Shown: positions 20,401 through 29,797, counted from the stretch's first letter. The stretch: DNA of 64,000 nt from Parietichytrium sp. I65-24A (GCA_012862575.1 BLSF01000023.1:1-64000); one strand, 5' to 3'. Program-made: numbers and translations. The notes: a model not told the origin generated them from the sequence alone.

Positions 20401-20990
20401 CGCCATACTCTGGATACTTTCATGTCGGAATCGAGGTGTTGCTCGATCTGAATGGCAATCTAATTATCAACCCGAACTTTATCGAGAAAGTAGCTGTTGG
20501 GAAGACGTGGAAAGCGCCAAGAAAAAGGATGCACTTTATGAGTCGGTACTGCCTGGCGCTTGTGCTGTGCTCTCGCAGACGGCATGGCCCGTCTTGGGAG
20601 ATGCCACTCTGGATCAGCGTGCTAAACCGCATGATTTTCTTTGCACAGTCTGATCTGATCGCGCGGGAAGAAAAGCTGCAGGATGACGTCAGGGATATAT
20701 TTCTGCGGGACGGAATTGTTTTCGGCAGCAAACGAACAATTTCGTGCCAAACGGACTCGCAGCCTGTCGAACTGGATCACCTCTCAATAGTTGTAGATGC
20801 TCCGACAGCACCTACTCCTGAAAATGACACCTCAGCTCCGACCCCTTCGGCCAACACTGGTACGATTCCCCCGTCTATCGAATCTGTCTTGGATCAGCTC
20901 CGGGCCGCGAACCAAGCCTCACTCCTTCAACAGGACGCAATGGAGTGGCTCACTCTGCTCATCAACACTGCGAACACTGGCCACTCGTAA
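17487..20990 (+). CDS. polytopic membrane lipase, class 3 (diacylglycerol lipase-like)
   Basis: This is a predicted membrane acylglycerol hydrolase of 1167 residues. The N-terminal half has about nine hydrophobic spans (near residues 23-45, 63-86, 106-125, 168-188, 355-375, 385-405, 420-442, 462-482 and 527-548) with a long acidic loop between spans 4 and 5. The C-terminal half carries the class 3 lipase domain: VIITFRGTVSGVNVKTD near 812, the nucleophile elbow GHSLGGG near 896, catalytic Asp in LAGDVIPRTP and His in GYFHVGIEV. The complete triad suggests an active enzyme. Diacylglycerol lipases have four spans, so this extended membrane part is unusual. The frame begins at GTG 17472; the first ATG is 17487 (MVEIVIANF). 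A basic KKRKRKLRK patch lies near residue 765. The gene is intronless. Confidence 0.88.
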   Translation: MVEIVIANFKLEVLRKKSLKWLYGASIFTYALSVAGAATIMLLFVQSHCKDLMTIDHEDYAEALVIINGVVYTVGGLLLVWLVLAYPQRIILKAWKSDWKPLPQQMILIVLIVTFNFIPLFSIYRSVMYWNSMAEGLRIASKNSLCLIAVLRSISDLHHDKVVGMSNFGMAVIYLIWASTISISGLLTKEAVTRRALQRLPLMRKRALSAMLERQSSSNTLPDNNNIQLGDILGGDGAIATLHEEGVPDSSNFKEKDIEEVEEEVEDGALDDSVMSKLIKEEGGANEDSVQGKCSSWRHQCWSAKMSFTAFLEAMFPAFQLEEQESDAQVRRLIQDGQDGRVLLSEPTSLELMRNGVTWGFLIFLVVYVALIWTIESIYQFTYGIFPFVGAISLFRVCFALDAEGHYCCDPSKYRVSFLRAVWSSVFVVLECLIFVYIVILARRTRRVLAQVPYNQNRSNYLAFIYMQSTMTMMWFFAGISSLLDLSTPNIEYYLKEVVWNPDSKMIDVQFNPLYTVGITPYTPGFSYIYLAVVLWIFGFAFVLLPADSVGWRGWWVGSEEGSETVQSHLRHYMLPTFENAAEPGQHEEQQHSVAMALTMGEFWAEHPLYISDEASFAALHEKTSRSSPPGEQRRDSPAGFPAARPSRANGLHALTRFPSRLRKHLSSSLGTVPRLHREYSLLRQVMQNTNPHNFHIFNQIMSPVLVMETELSLLNYAQIAYMARASKRGDAVNADDELQEEREAESDFGGATPAQRTSKKRKRKLRKLLESTDADPSKLIEDNDSTFVEHVIDAETDTHALIAYGEDRVIITFRGTVSGVNVKTDLDFGLREYPMASGVVARPQESNMDKRAALLVPKVHGGFLKAFGNVSKRIMELVLPLLMDGEVQRRALLCTGHSLGGGLAVLCAFEFGVHLYRIFGRPGKIQVTTFGCPRVGSYSFCERFARVVPCARRFVLAGDVIPRTPPRLFTAPYSGYFHVGIEVLLDLNGNLIINPNFIEKVAVGKTWKAPRKRMHFMSRYCLALVLCSRRRHGPSWEMPLWISVLNRMIFFAQSDLIAREEKLQDDVRDIFLRDGIVFGSKRTISCQTDSQPVELDHLSIVVDAPTAPTPENDTSAPTPSANTGTIPPSIESVLDQLRAANQASLLQQDAMEWLTLLINTANTGHS

Positions 20991-23046
20991 AGGGTAAACA
21001 TGGGTAAAAGGATCCACCCTCGCTCAATTTGAGCGGCTTTCTGTAATATTTAATAGATGTTCCCAAATCTCTTTCGCTGTATCCATTTTATAGCACCCAT
21101 TAACACTTCCGTAGTGCACCCACGACGCGAATCTCACCAGACAAGGTGTGTTTCACTGGTGTGTGTACTCAGCCTATATTGGGCGAGGGTTGGCCAGCAT
21201 TTTTTGCTGTGCGAGGGAAGCATTGCGTTGAAACAGACCGCTCAGACCGCACAGCGAATTCGCGGGAAAAGCGGCCGATGGAACGGCGATGGAACTGGAG
21301 TATAGCAACGAGAAGAGAGTATCGCTTCCTCGAATTGCCGACTTTTCGAGGACCGGCGTAAGTGCAAGTTTGTCATTCTTCACTCCAGAGATCCACCCCT
21401 TCATTGTGAAAACTAACAATTAAGATCGCTCCACTCCACCTCTCTCGCTCAAGGTTCTACCACATCGACAACAAAACAGCTAAGCCCGCGAGGGATTTGC
21501 AAGCCTCTGAGGCAGTGTGCACTGATCGCTGTTCTCTTGTTGCTACGTTGTGACGGACTATTTTGTAAAGAGCGACACAAGCGACTGTTTTCCATTTGCA
21601 AGTGTACATTGAACGAGAGGCTCAGGATGGTACCGGTAAGTAGTGCGGCGCGCTCCGCGAACTGTCATTCTGGTGGTTCACGATGTGTCCAGTGAGCATT
21701 TGGCGCATGTGCCAACATCCACGGAGGCAATGCTGTGGCTTGAAACTCGATCTTGAGTTTCGCCTGTAGTAGTTTCTCTCATTTAAAGACCTGGAGACCT
21801 ATGGGGGAGGGGGGGCTTAAGCGATTGAATTCCTGACTCAATGCCGAAAACTGCGAGGGTTGAGGGACTCTTCGTCGATAAAGTGGAGGCTCTCGGTGCT
21901 GTTTGAAATTACGAACGATGATTGGTGCTTTACTGTTAGACAGAACACGTCAACTTCCGAGAACGGCCGTGGCGCTTGGAATTAAGATGGTGCGATGCAA
22001 TTCATAGTTTCCTGCGTCCAATTTCATTTCACTCAAAGAGTTGCGCGTTCAGGTCGTAAGATGGTGCACCCCGAGAATAAACGCCAGAATCTCATCGCAC
22101 AACCAAACCCCGGAGCCCGCACCACGTTTACAGCAACGCCACCAGACGTGCGCCGCCTCCGAGTGGACCAACAATGTTTATAGTCCGAGAAACTAATCTC
22201 AAACTCAAACTCTTCGTAGATTTCGATTTTGAACCATGCCTACAATAGTCCGTGGTGAGTGAGTGGGTGGGGCGGGCGATGGATGGATGGTGTATGATGG
22301 AAAGGAAGGGGCATATGCTAATTCCAGTACCAACGCCAATGCCCATGCCAATGCCAGCGGTCCAGTGGGCGTGCTAGTCTCGGGCGACAACTCATTCGCA
22401 ACGTCTGTAGATCTCTAGATTAGAGTATTAAAGTTGACGACGAGACCTCAGGATCCCTACTTGCTCTCCAAGCACTATAGCTTCCCGAGGCCCAGGCTCC
22501 TTGTTCTACAGACGCAAAAGAGATGCAGCTACTTGTTCAATGAAAACCAAACTCTCTTTGTTTCCATCAAAACTCTGAATGAATAATTCCAAGGCCTATA
22601 CTTTCCATTTTCACCAGCCCCTTTACTCCAATTCACTCTTTCACAACCGTCGTCAATGTCTCGTGGACTGCTACTGACGCCTTACCCGACACTACGGCTC
22701 AATCCGGACGTGAACGAGGGAAAGTGGTGCACACATTTCTCGACTCCTATCTGACTTGATAGTAGTAAGTATAAAGCTGCTGAGGCTACGTGCATGGTTA
22801 TATGGATCTTACAGGTGCAAGGCAAGTCGACAGGAGACGAGACGAGACAAAAGGAAAGGTGGATGTAGTGGGTGGTAACTTTTACTTCGAACGATGCGAG
22901 AGTAGGAGAAAAGAGCGAGATTGAGAGATTGAGAGAGAAAGAGAAAAAGGAAGAGAGGCAGAGACAGAGACAGAGAGAGGGAGAGAGAGAGAAGTGGCAG
23001 ACCCCAAACGAGGATATCGCAGGCAGTTCGGGACGGCAAAGAGAAG
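20991..23046. other. 2-kb interval without a supported gene
   Basis: Short open frames here have no family resemblance. The stretch includes an ATG followed two codons later by GTAAGT near 21626-21640, a G-rich run at 21803-21816 and a CCAATGCC-rich tract near 22330-22360. A GA-rich tract at 22917-22991 leads into the next gene. A spliced small gene or non-coding RNA is possible, but I could not assemble one. Confidence 0.5.
22917..22993. repeat. GA-rich leader tract
   Basis: This is a purine-only-like run of GAGA, GAAA and CAGA units directly upstream of the ATG at 23047, on the coding strand. It is probably part of the promoter or 5' untranslated region. Confidence 0.8.
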
Positions 23047-24141
23047 ATGGCTTCAGGACTCCAAGCGCCAATAGCGGACGAGCCGCCATCAGGAGCGTAC
23101 GCAGTGGCAGGGGCAGCGTCTGGAGTGTCCAAAGGGAAGGTCTTTGCTGGCCTCCTCGCAGCTGGGCTGGTTGCAACAGTTGTTGGGATCACCACAACCT
23201 CCGGGGCGAACCCTGACGATGACACTTCGACCAGCAACCTGCGAAATCCAGAGACAGACGTGCCAGTGTTTGGTGCTCCATCCTGCGGGTGCTCGGAGGC
23301 TCGCTTTGTGATTAATTGTGCAAGCTCTCTAGAATTCTCAGTTTATGACAATGATGTCTTGAGATTCCAAAACACTAGTTCGGATGCTTTCTCAGAAGCA
23401 CTTGATGTGACCTTCGCGATCACATCCGCAACCTCCGTGGATATTACCTGCACTGACATGGGCACTGTCGAGGCACAAGGAATGATTGCCACGGCTTCAT
23501 TTTGTAACAAGCAGTACTTTACCACTGAGCCAATAAGCATGACCCAGGACGACTTCCTGTTCTACATGAAGTCGATCGAACCAGACTCAGTCCCTACAGA
23601 GCCACTCGTATACCAAGAGTCTGACTACTACACTGAAGCGGGCGACATCGAGTTGCAGAATGAAGACGCATTTTGGGTGTGGGACACATCTGCAGAGAAA
23701 ACTCTTTCTTTCGGTTTCGATATGACCTCACTGGGCAACAGCTGCAGCGCTCCAGTCGCCGCGCCAACAACCGCTTCAGGTTCTCCAACTTCGTGGCCAA
23801 CCGCATGGCCAACCGCATGGCCAACAACGCCAACGTCTTTGCCAACCGCATGGCCGACTGTGCCAACACCTAGCCCAACAAGGCCACCAATCCCCCCTGG
23901 CACGACTTACTCCCCAACCGGAAGCCCAACAAAGCAACCAACGGCAAACCCAACAAAGGCCCCTACAGAGAAACCAACTGGAGCCCCAACAAGAAATCCG
24001 ACGAAGGCCCCGACAAAGGAGCCAACTGAGGCTCCAACGAAAGCACCGACTACTCCATACCCAACCAAGGCACCGACTACCCCATACCCAACCAAGGCAC
24101 CGACACCTTGCCAAACAAATTGGCAAGGCTCCTGCGTGTGA
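23047..24141 (+). CDS. signal-anchored surface protein with a Pro-Thr repeat tail
   Basis: No enzyme family is recognised. The 364-residue protein has a short N-terminal segment and one hydrophobic span at about residues 32-48 (VFAGLLAAGLVATVVGI). That suggests a signal anchor with most of the chain outside the cytosol. Residues 75-235 form a globular part with several Cys and an aromatic acidic end (EDAFWVWDTS). The rest is a stalk rich in WPT, SPT, KAPT and KEPT units, closing with CQTNWQGSCV. Such x-PT stalks are common in stramenopile secreted and surface proteins and are probably O-glycosylated. The final two Cys could close a loop. The start ATG directly follows a GA-rich leader. A similar stalk occurs in the TRP-like gene at 45566-47788. 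Confidence 0.8.
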   Translation: MASGLQAPIADEPPSGAYAVAGAASGVSKGKVFAGLLAAGLVATVVGITTTSGANPDDDTSTSNLRNPETDVPVFGAPSCGCSEARFVINCASSLEFSVYDNDVLRFQNTSSDAFSEALDVTFAITSATSVDITCTDMGTVEAQGMIATASFCNKQYFTTEPISMTQDDFLFYMKSIEPDSVPTEPLVYQESDYYTEAGDIELQNEDAFWVWDTSAEKTLSFGFDMTSLGNSCSAPVAAPTTASGSPTSWPTAWPTAWPTTPTSLPTAWPTVPTPSPTRPPIPPGTTYSPTGSPTKQPTANPTKAPTEKPTGAPTRNPTKAPTKEPTEAPTKAPTTPYPTKAPTTPYPTKAPTPCQTNWQGSCV

Positions 24142-24303
24142 GAATTGGGGTGAGATACCTGCTTAGTTGCAATGCCTGCGTGAGGCTCTGCATCTCAGCT
24201 CTCCAAACTTGTTTTTGAGTTCGCGCGCAATGTGAAAATAATTAATTACTGTAGTTTTTGGACGCTTTGCACTTGTCTTGTTTGTAGCTTATTTCCTCGC
24301 CTT

Positions 24304-24386
24304 GTCGATCGTCAACTGCCAAACCTTCGCAAACGATCGACTAATGGATCGTCAATTGCCAAATCTTCGCAAACGATCGACTACTG
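24304..24386. repeat. two-copy 40-bp tandem repeat with internal inverted repeats
   Basis: Units 24307-24346 and 24347-24386 differ at three positions. Each contains GATCGT near its start and ACGATC near its end. In the first unit the arms extend to GTCGATCGT (24304-24312) and ACGATCGAC (24333-24341), a perfect 9-bp inverted repeat. Confidence 0.9.
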
Positions 24387-24813
24387 GATGAACACACACA
24401 AGTTCGGAAACCTCTTCAACTCATTCGAAGCTCGGACAGTTTCCACTTTGAGGCCACGAAGTACAGCGTAAACAAACCCTGCCGGAAGGTGGTGTGCGCT
24501 ACTTGCGCTACCCAATTATTGGCCCTCCGAGGAACGCTTTTCCCGCGCCGTTTCCGCTAGGCACCCCGCTAACCCCTCTGCGCTCCCAGCGCAATCTACA
24601 CACTCCACTAGCACCTATTGCCCCTCCGGTAGCGAACAACGAACGAAATATCGCCCAGGAGAACCGCCGGCGTTTGACTGGCTGTGGAGTTTGTTTGGCG
24701 TTTGCAAAGAGAGAGAAAGAGAGAGAGAGTGTGAGAGAGAGTGCGCAAGTTGTTGTCTGGTCCGCGTTGTAAGTCGCCGAAAAGAGGAGGAGCAGCATCT
24801 CACGGCAAAGTCA

Positions 24814-24885
24814 AACAGTGGAACATTGTATCAGTGGAAGAGTGGAAGAGTGTATCAGTGGAAGAGTGTAACAGTGGAAAAGTCG
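24814..24885. repeat. degenerate 8/16-bp purine repeat in the PNO1 leader
   Basis: Copies of GTATCAGTGGAAGAGT and the half unit GGAAGAGT recur four to five times just upstream of the PNO1 ATG. They keep the frame open upstream of the real start and explain the apparent N-terminal extension from a GTG at 24741. Confidence 0.8.
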
Positions 24886-24908
24886 GCAGGTGTAGCAAGT
24901 TGAGCAAG

Positions 24909-25580
24909 ATGGAGGTGGATTCTGCCATGGTGGAAGATGTGGTGCAGCAGCACGCCGGGGACGACTCGGAGGAGATGGTGGATGCGAGCGCGATTCAGTT
25001 CAGACCTCTGTCGGCGCAGGAGCTAAACTCGGGGAGCACACAGTTTAGGCGCATTCGCATTCCTCCTCACAGGTACACGCCGCTGCAGGCGAACTGGCAG
25101 AGCATCCTCACGCCCCTGGTGGAACACATGAAGCTGGCCGTGAGGTTTAACCCAAAGTCGAGGAGCGTGGAGATGAAGACGACGCCGGCCACGCCGGAGG
25201 GCTCTTCTTTAGCGAGAAGCGCAGATTTTGTGGCCGCTTTCGCCATGGGCTTTGAGGTAGCAGATGCAATCGCGCTTCTGAGGATTGAGGACCTCTTTGT
25301 AGAGTCTTTCGAAGTCTGCGATGTGAAGCGGTTGGCTGGAGACCACTTGTCTCGCGCAATCGGCCGTATCGCAGGCCAGGGCGGTAAGACTAGACACGCG
25401 ATCGAGAATGCCACTCGCACCCGTATTGTTGTTGCAGACAGCCACATTCACATTCTCGGTTCGTTTCAGAATATCAAGATTGCGCGAGACGCCATCTGTC
25501 GGCTTATTCTCGGAGCACCTCCAGGCAAGGTGTACAACCAGATGCGCGGCGTTGCTCACCGCCTGAGCGAGCGATTTTAA
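24909..25580 (+). CDS. PNO1: PNO1/Dim2, small-subunit ribosome assembly KH protein
   Basis: PNO1 binds pre-40S particles near the 3' end of 18S rRNA and works with the NOB1 nuclease in site D cleavage. The 223-residue protein matches the family nearly throughout: IRIPPHRYTPLQANWQSILT at about residues 49-68, VRFNPKSRSVEMKT, ADFVAAFAMGFEVADAIALL, DLFVESFEVCDVKRL and GDHLSRAIGRIAGQGGKTRH. It ends with the KH segment VHILGSFQNIK-like HIHILGSFQNIKIARDAI. The frame is open upstream to a GTG at 24741, but that part is repeat-encoded; the first ATG (MEVDSAM) is used. A possible AATAAA signal lies 219 bp past the stop. It is intronless. Confidence 0.96.
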   Translation: MEVDSAMVEDVVQQHAGDDSEEMVDASAIQFRPLSAQELNSGSTQFRRIRIPPHRYTPLQANWQSILTPLVEHMKLAVRFNPKSRSVEMKTTPATPEGSSLARSADFVAAFAMGFEVADAIALLRIEDLFVESFEVCDVKRLAGDHLSRAIGRIAGQGGKTRHAIENATRTRIVVADSHIHILGSFQNIKIARDAICRLILGAPPGKVYNQMRGVAHRLSERF

Positions 25581-26064
25581 AGGAGTTATTGTGTTGCCAT
25601 CTGACTTCTTATTTTATAACTACTGGTGAGTAGGGAGGGAACCAAGGGAATGGCTCCCCACGTATTAATGTGCGGGATCAATCGAGATGGAAGAGCTTAA
25701 AATGGCATGCTCAGCTTCTCACGGCTTACCAAGTCGAAACAACTCCCGCGGAATGTGGAATCGTCGGGGCTTTGTATGTAAACGAAAGAGTATATCTCAA
25801 TAAAAGAGTTTCTTGATTTGACACTGCGAAATGTTGGTAATTTTCATCGTTCCTAAGCGGGGAGATTCCCCGACTTGACAGTTCTGTAGTTAAAATGTTC
25901 CGGCTTCGGCTATGTGAGCCACAGGCACAGGCAGGTGTCTGAGCAACAGAGCACGCGAAATTTGCGCGGGCTGAATACTTCAAGCAGGCGCTAAACATAC
26001 CGACCTAAAGTTTGCCAGCTTTGGACAACGTCTGTATGAAGAGATGCAAGGAGCTCAGGCCGAT
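25581..26064. other. convergent 3' region of PNO1 and the PDZ gene
   Basis: This 484-bp stretch contains an AATAAA hexamer at 25799-25804 that could serve PNO1 polyadenylation. No gene is seen. Confidence 0.6.
25799..25804 (+). terminator. possible polyadenylation hexamer AATAAA
   Basis: AATAAA lies 219 bp downstream of the PNO1 stop codon. Use as a signal is inferred; protist signals are often degenerate. Confidence 0.3.
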
Positions 26065-28029
26065 CTATACCTTTTGCTTTCCCTGGATCATGTCGCGCAA
26101 ATCCAACTCGGCATCTCCTGAAAGAGAAATCTTGAAGAGCTCTGATTCATAACCCCAAATGCACTGGCGTTTGATCCAGTCGATCCACTCGTGCATGGGG
26201 ATGCCATCTTCTAGGCAGCTGTGGTAGAGCTTCTCAACGTCTATGTGACCAAGGTACTCCAAGTACCCATGCTGGTCAATGCGGCCCGACTCGCGCTCGG
26301 CCATGATCTTAACGCTCCGAAAGAGCAAGTGGAAGTGGAAATACATCTCGCCGTCCGGGTTCTCCTCAGAGCTGCATATGCTCCGCTGCTCCAAACAGAA
26401 GGAGCATAGATCAGGCGCATCGTCCTTTTCGGTGTCTTCGCCGGAGTCATTGTCGATGTCATCCAGCACCTCGTTCAGCCTTGGTGAGCGCGGCGAGGTG
26501 GCGGCCTCTCCCGCCTTCTCCTTTCTGCGCTCCTCGATGTACGCCTCGATGTACTGGTTCCGGATCCATTCAGGCCAGTCGCAAAACTCTACTTGTTCCT
26601 CGAGAACTGTGCGGTATAGGCGGTTTATCGGTAAAATGCTCAGCTCGAAAGAGGCGTGCGTGTCATCGTGTTTTAGTGTCGTGTCCTCAAAGTCAAGCAA
26701 AATACGAATCTGCGCAGACTTGCAAAGCATTTGAAAGTGGAAGAAAAGTGGGTCGCTACGGTTCGACCGATTCGTCCGTGCACATGTGCAAAACCGGGAG
26801 ACGGGCTCGCAATCTTCAGTTACCTCTGGAGATGTGAGCGCTCCGCCGTCGGCGACAGAAGACGCCGACGACTTGAAGCTCTCTCCGCCATTCGCGCCAT
26901 CTACGTCGGTCCCTGCATTTGACTTGGCCTTTTTCTTCTTTTGAGCGCGCGCTGGTTCGTCGTGGCGGCTCTTCTCATACAGCCGGCGAAACTCGATAAC
27001 TACCGGGCGTTTATGTTTGGCCACAAGCATGCCAATCTGGTGCATGGACATGCCTTCCACATTTGTGTTTCCTACCCGAATCACCTGGCTGCCAAAGTGC
27101 ACGATCCCGGACATTTCCGCCTGACCCTTGGAGCCGTCAGGGTTGCTTTCAAAAGACGTGACCAGCACCCTCTTGCCAACATCCGAGATCTGCATTCCCA
27201 GCGGGCCGTCTTTGAACACGACCTTGACTGTATTATCCATCTTCCTGCGCTCCTGGGACTTTGGGCTTAAAAATGTGTCGTCATCATTCACTGACAGGTT
27301 TCTCAGCCTCGTCGTCAGCGACCTGTCCACCTGCTCCAGCCTCACAGCCGCTCCCACTTTGTCCCCCTTCTCCCCACTCTTGCCATGCTCGCCACTGTCC
27401 GCATCCTCCATCTTGAGCCCCTTTTCCGCATTCTCCGTCTCCGTCTCCGTCTCCGTGGCACCTTGTTCTTCCGGCAACCGGAACTGAATTTCCACAGGTC
27501 GCGAGGCTTTTGCCACCAGCGCAAATACGCCTTCCAGGTCCATTCCTTCGCACTTTTCTCCTGCAATGGCCACCACCTGGGCGCCCACCGTCAGTCCGCT
27601 CATCGCAGCCGCCTGTCCTTCCAGTCGCCACACCAGCACGCCTTTCCCTGGCACCTGCAAAATCTGCAACCCCAGCGGCCCTTCGCCAAACTCGCACGTC
27701 TCTATCCGCGAGGACAGTCGCGTATGCTGCAGCCGCGCCAGGCTGCTGCGACTCAGCCGCTTCCGCCCGGACCCGCTGGAACCGGCGCCGGAACCGGAAC
27801 CAGAACCGGAACCCGCGCTTGGTTCCGCGCTGACACGGTTCTCCGCCCCGCCTGCGCCGGGTCCGCTGGGGAGCGCCGTGCTCTGAGAGGGAACCCGATC
27901 CGACGCCACGACCGGTGACGAGGATGTCGATGATGATGATGATGACGATGACGACGAGCGCGGCGGTGGGGAAGGAGGCGGCAACGGTGGCGGCGAGTGT
28001 GGCGGAGGCGCCGCCTCTGATGACGTCAT
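26065..28029 (-). CDS. two-PDZ-domain protein with a duplicated unknown Cys-containing domain
   Basis: This is probably a cytosolic scaffold of 654 residues. After a Pro/Ser and Gly/Ser-rich N terminus come two PDZ-like domains, residues about 108-186 (GEGPLGLQIL, MSGLTVGAQVVAIAG) and 266-349 (KDGPLGMQISDVGKRVLV, GSQVIRVGNTNVEGM). A basic linker (KKKKAKS) follows. The C-terminal part holds two copies of an unrecognised domain at about 413-498 and 541-628. Each has a Cys cluster, FHF..L..S..I and LY...LE..V..WP/I.WI..Q/..Y positions. The copies are joined by an acidic linker. The frame extends upstream to a TTG at 28269; the only ATG is 28029. That ATG lies in a 10-bp palindrome ATGACGTCAT containing a CRE core. 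A TETETETE run is encoded by a hexamer repeat at 27437-27464. Confidence 0.8.
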   Translation of the reverse strand: MTSSEAAPPPHSPPPLPPPSPPPRSSSSSSSSSSTSSSPVVASDRVPSQSTALPSGPGAGGAENRVSAEPSAGSGSGSGSGAGSSGSGRKRLSRSSLARLQHTRLSSRIETCEFGEGPLGLQILQVPGKGVLVWRLEGQAAAMSGLTVGAQVVAIAGEKCEGMDLEGVFALVAKASRPVEIQFRLPEEQGATETETETENAEKGLKMEDADSGEHGKSGEKGDKVGAAVRLEQVDRSLTTRLRNLSVNDDDTFLSPKSQERRKMDNTVKVVFKDGPLGMQISDVGKRVLVTSFESNPDGSKGQAEMSGIVHFGSQVIRVGNTNVEGMSMHQIGMLVAKHKRPVVIEFRRLYEKSRHDEPARAQKKKKAKSNAGTDVDGANGGESFKSSASSVADGGALTSPEVTEDCEPVSRFCTCARTNRSNRSDPLFFHFQMLCKSAQIRILLDFEDTTLKHDDTHASFELSILPINRLYRTVLEEQVEFCDWPEWIRNQYIEAYIEERRKEKAGEAATSPRSPRLNEVLDDIDNDSGEDTEKDDAPDLCSFCLEQRSICSSEENPDGEMYFHFHLLFRSVKIMAERESGRIDQHGYLEYLGHIDVEKLYHSCLEDGIPMHEWIDWIKRQCIWGYESELFKISLSGDAELDLRDMIQGKQKV

Positions 28030-28416
28030 CTTGGTTGGGGTGCGCGCGGGAGTAGTGGGGGTCCTCGCTCTCTCGAGGCGGGAAGGAAGAGAAGGGCCTT
28101 GGGAAAGGAGACACTGGGTCTGGTGAGAAGACACCGCCAGGTTGCGGGCTTTGGGAGTGAGAAACAGCGCGTGCGGAGAGTACAAGAGATGGTGTGTGAT
28201 CGTCTCCTTTAGGAGAAAGTGTGCGAGAGCACTGTTCGTTTGTTCGTTGGATGTTGCGAGGACTTGCAAGCAAGGTTTGTTTGAACACGAAAATTGTTCA
28301 TTTGGTGAGATTAAAAGTTAAGTCAAAAGAGATGAGGACTCTCTCTTTTCTTCTTTGACGCTTTTGCCGAACTGAATAGGCTCTGGCGGCGGGACTTGTG
28401 TTCGTCGTTTGCCAAA

Positions 28417-28451
28417 AAATGGGAAATGGGAAATGGGAAATGGGAAATGGG
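28417..28451. repeat. heptamer array (AAATGGG)5
   Basis: Five perfect 7-bp units in the divergent PDZ/SUMO interval. Confidence 0.95.
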
Positions 28452-28606
28452 AACGCGTTCATTCGATCATCTATAAGCCAATGCGCTTGGCCATTCCCAG
28501 GTTTGACAAGCGCATGGGGTACTAGTGCCGTTCTGATGCGTAAAGCCAAACGAAGCGTTTTGAGCATGTACACATAGAAGGCGGGAAAGCAGAATGAAAA
28601 ATGCAC

Positions 28607-28627
28607 AATTCAGAATTCAGAATTCAG
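28607..28627. repeat. heptamer array (AATTCAG)3
   Basis: Three perfect units. The reverse complement gives CTGAATT, the same word family as TTCTGAA at 12894, 51604 and 63504. Confidence 0.9.
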
Positions 28628-29302
28628 AACGTGGATAGCCGGAGTCATGAGGCGTAAGGCGCAAGGATTTTGAACCAAAGTGTTCCGCCGGAGACTCTTT
28701 GACCTGCCCTGATCATGATGGCTTGACGCTTCACCGTGCTACTCCATTCGCGATGGCGTTGATCCTTTATGCATTGGAGAACCGTCAAGAGCGAAATTCC
28801 GCCCGCAATGCGCCACGAGAACCTGGCCCGAATGAAAGGCTGGCGTCTCTTATGGGCAGGAAGCGAAGCACGAAGTACACCAGTTAGTCGAGACGGCGGA
28901 GCCAACCCAAGTCTTGATGCTGAGGCAAAGCAATGAACGCGTATGACTTTTGCAACCGACCATCACATCGCAGCAAAGTGAAAGGCACACGAGATGCGTT
29001 AATCCTGGGTTCTGCAGGCGCATTGCTTCGCGTTGGACATTGCACGCGTTTGAGAGCGAGGAGCCCAACGCTCGGCCAACAAAGACAGCAGCAGTGACAT
29101 TCTAGCTCGGCAGCTATTCAAGAGACCGTCGAGCGAACAAATTGACAAAATGACAAAATGATAAAATGACAAAATGATGTCCCAGGATAGGAGGAAGGCA
29201 GCGACGAGCTCAAGGTCATCCGAATTGGTCCTGGCAGCTTCCGAGCGGGCATTCCCAGAACAGGTGGCAAGAAGAGGGCTCAAATTAGAGTCTCTGAAAC
29301 AG

Positions 29303-29412
29303 AAATTAATTTTTACTTCATGATTTGCTGATCATTTCATTTTATTATTATTTTTTTCTTTTAATTTTAATTTTTAAATTAACAGTAAATAATTTGGTTC
29401 TAATTTGACTAG
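29303..29412. other. AT-rich island
   Basis: About 110 bp consists almost entirely of A and T (poly-T, TTTTAATTTTAATTTTT and similar), in sharp contrast to the more balanced flanks. It could be a matrix-attachment or replication-associated segment, or simply degenerate low-complexity DNA. Confidence 0.7.
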
Positions 29413-29797
29413 GTAATACCTAACGCACGCGGTTAGTGTGGAGTTCACTACGGTGCCGGGTTAGCGTTCAGTACTCTAGATAGATCACTAATGGACACTG
29501 TAATGGTTAGGTTCGCCCCATCTCTTATAAAGTCGCTACACTCACCAGTACCAACATTTGAATGTTTTCGAGCCTCCCTTCCCTTACTCCCTTGTTAAGT
29601 AATTCTATCAAGCTGGTGCTCTCGAGAAACCCAGAACCCTTAAGAGTCACTACGATAACACGTAGGTCGCCGCTCAAAGCGTTAATCGAGGGCAGAGAAC
29701 AGTCCATGCACAACTCCCCGACTTCGTCACGATGACACTGGTTCTTGGCAAGAAGTATTGGTTATGACTAGAAACAGTAGCGACAGGGCTGATTCTT

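Larger units (their letters stand above)
24142..24908. other. intergenic region with duplicated 40-bp unit and purine-rich PNO1 leader
   Basis: No gene is supported. The first part has a two-copy 40-bp tandem repeat (24307-24386). The second part, from about 24709, is a GA-rich tract followed by CAGTGGAA/GAGTGTA repeats running to the PNO1 start. Confidence 0.6.

Noticed and set aside
28020-28029. CRE-like palindrome ATGACGTCAT at the PDZ start codon
   Set aside because: It overlaps the coding start, and a single palindrome there is weak evidence for a CREB-type site.
27284-28288. Arg/Gly-rich minus-strand frame of 334 codons over the PDZ gene
   Set aside because: It overlaps the 5' part of the real PDZ frame in another frame and shows composition typical of a frame-shifted GC-rich reading.
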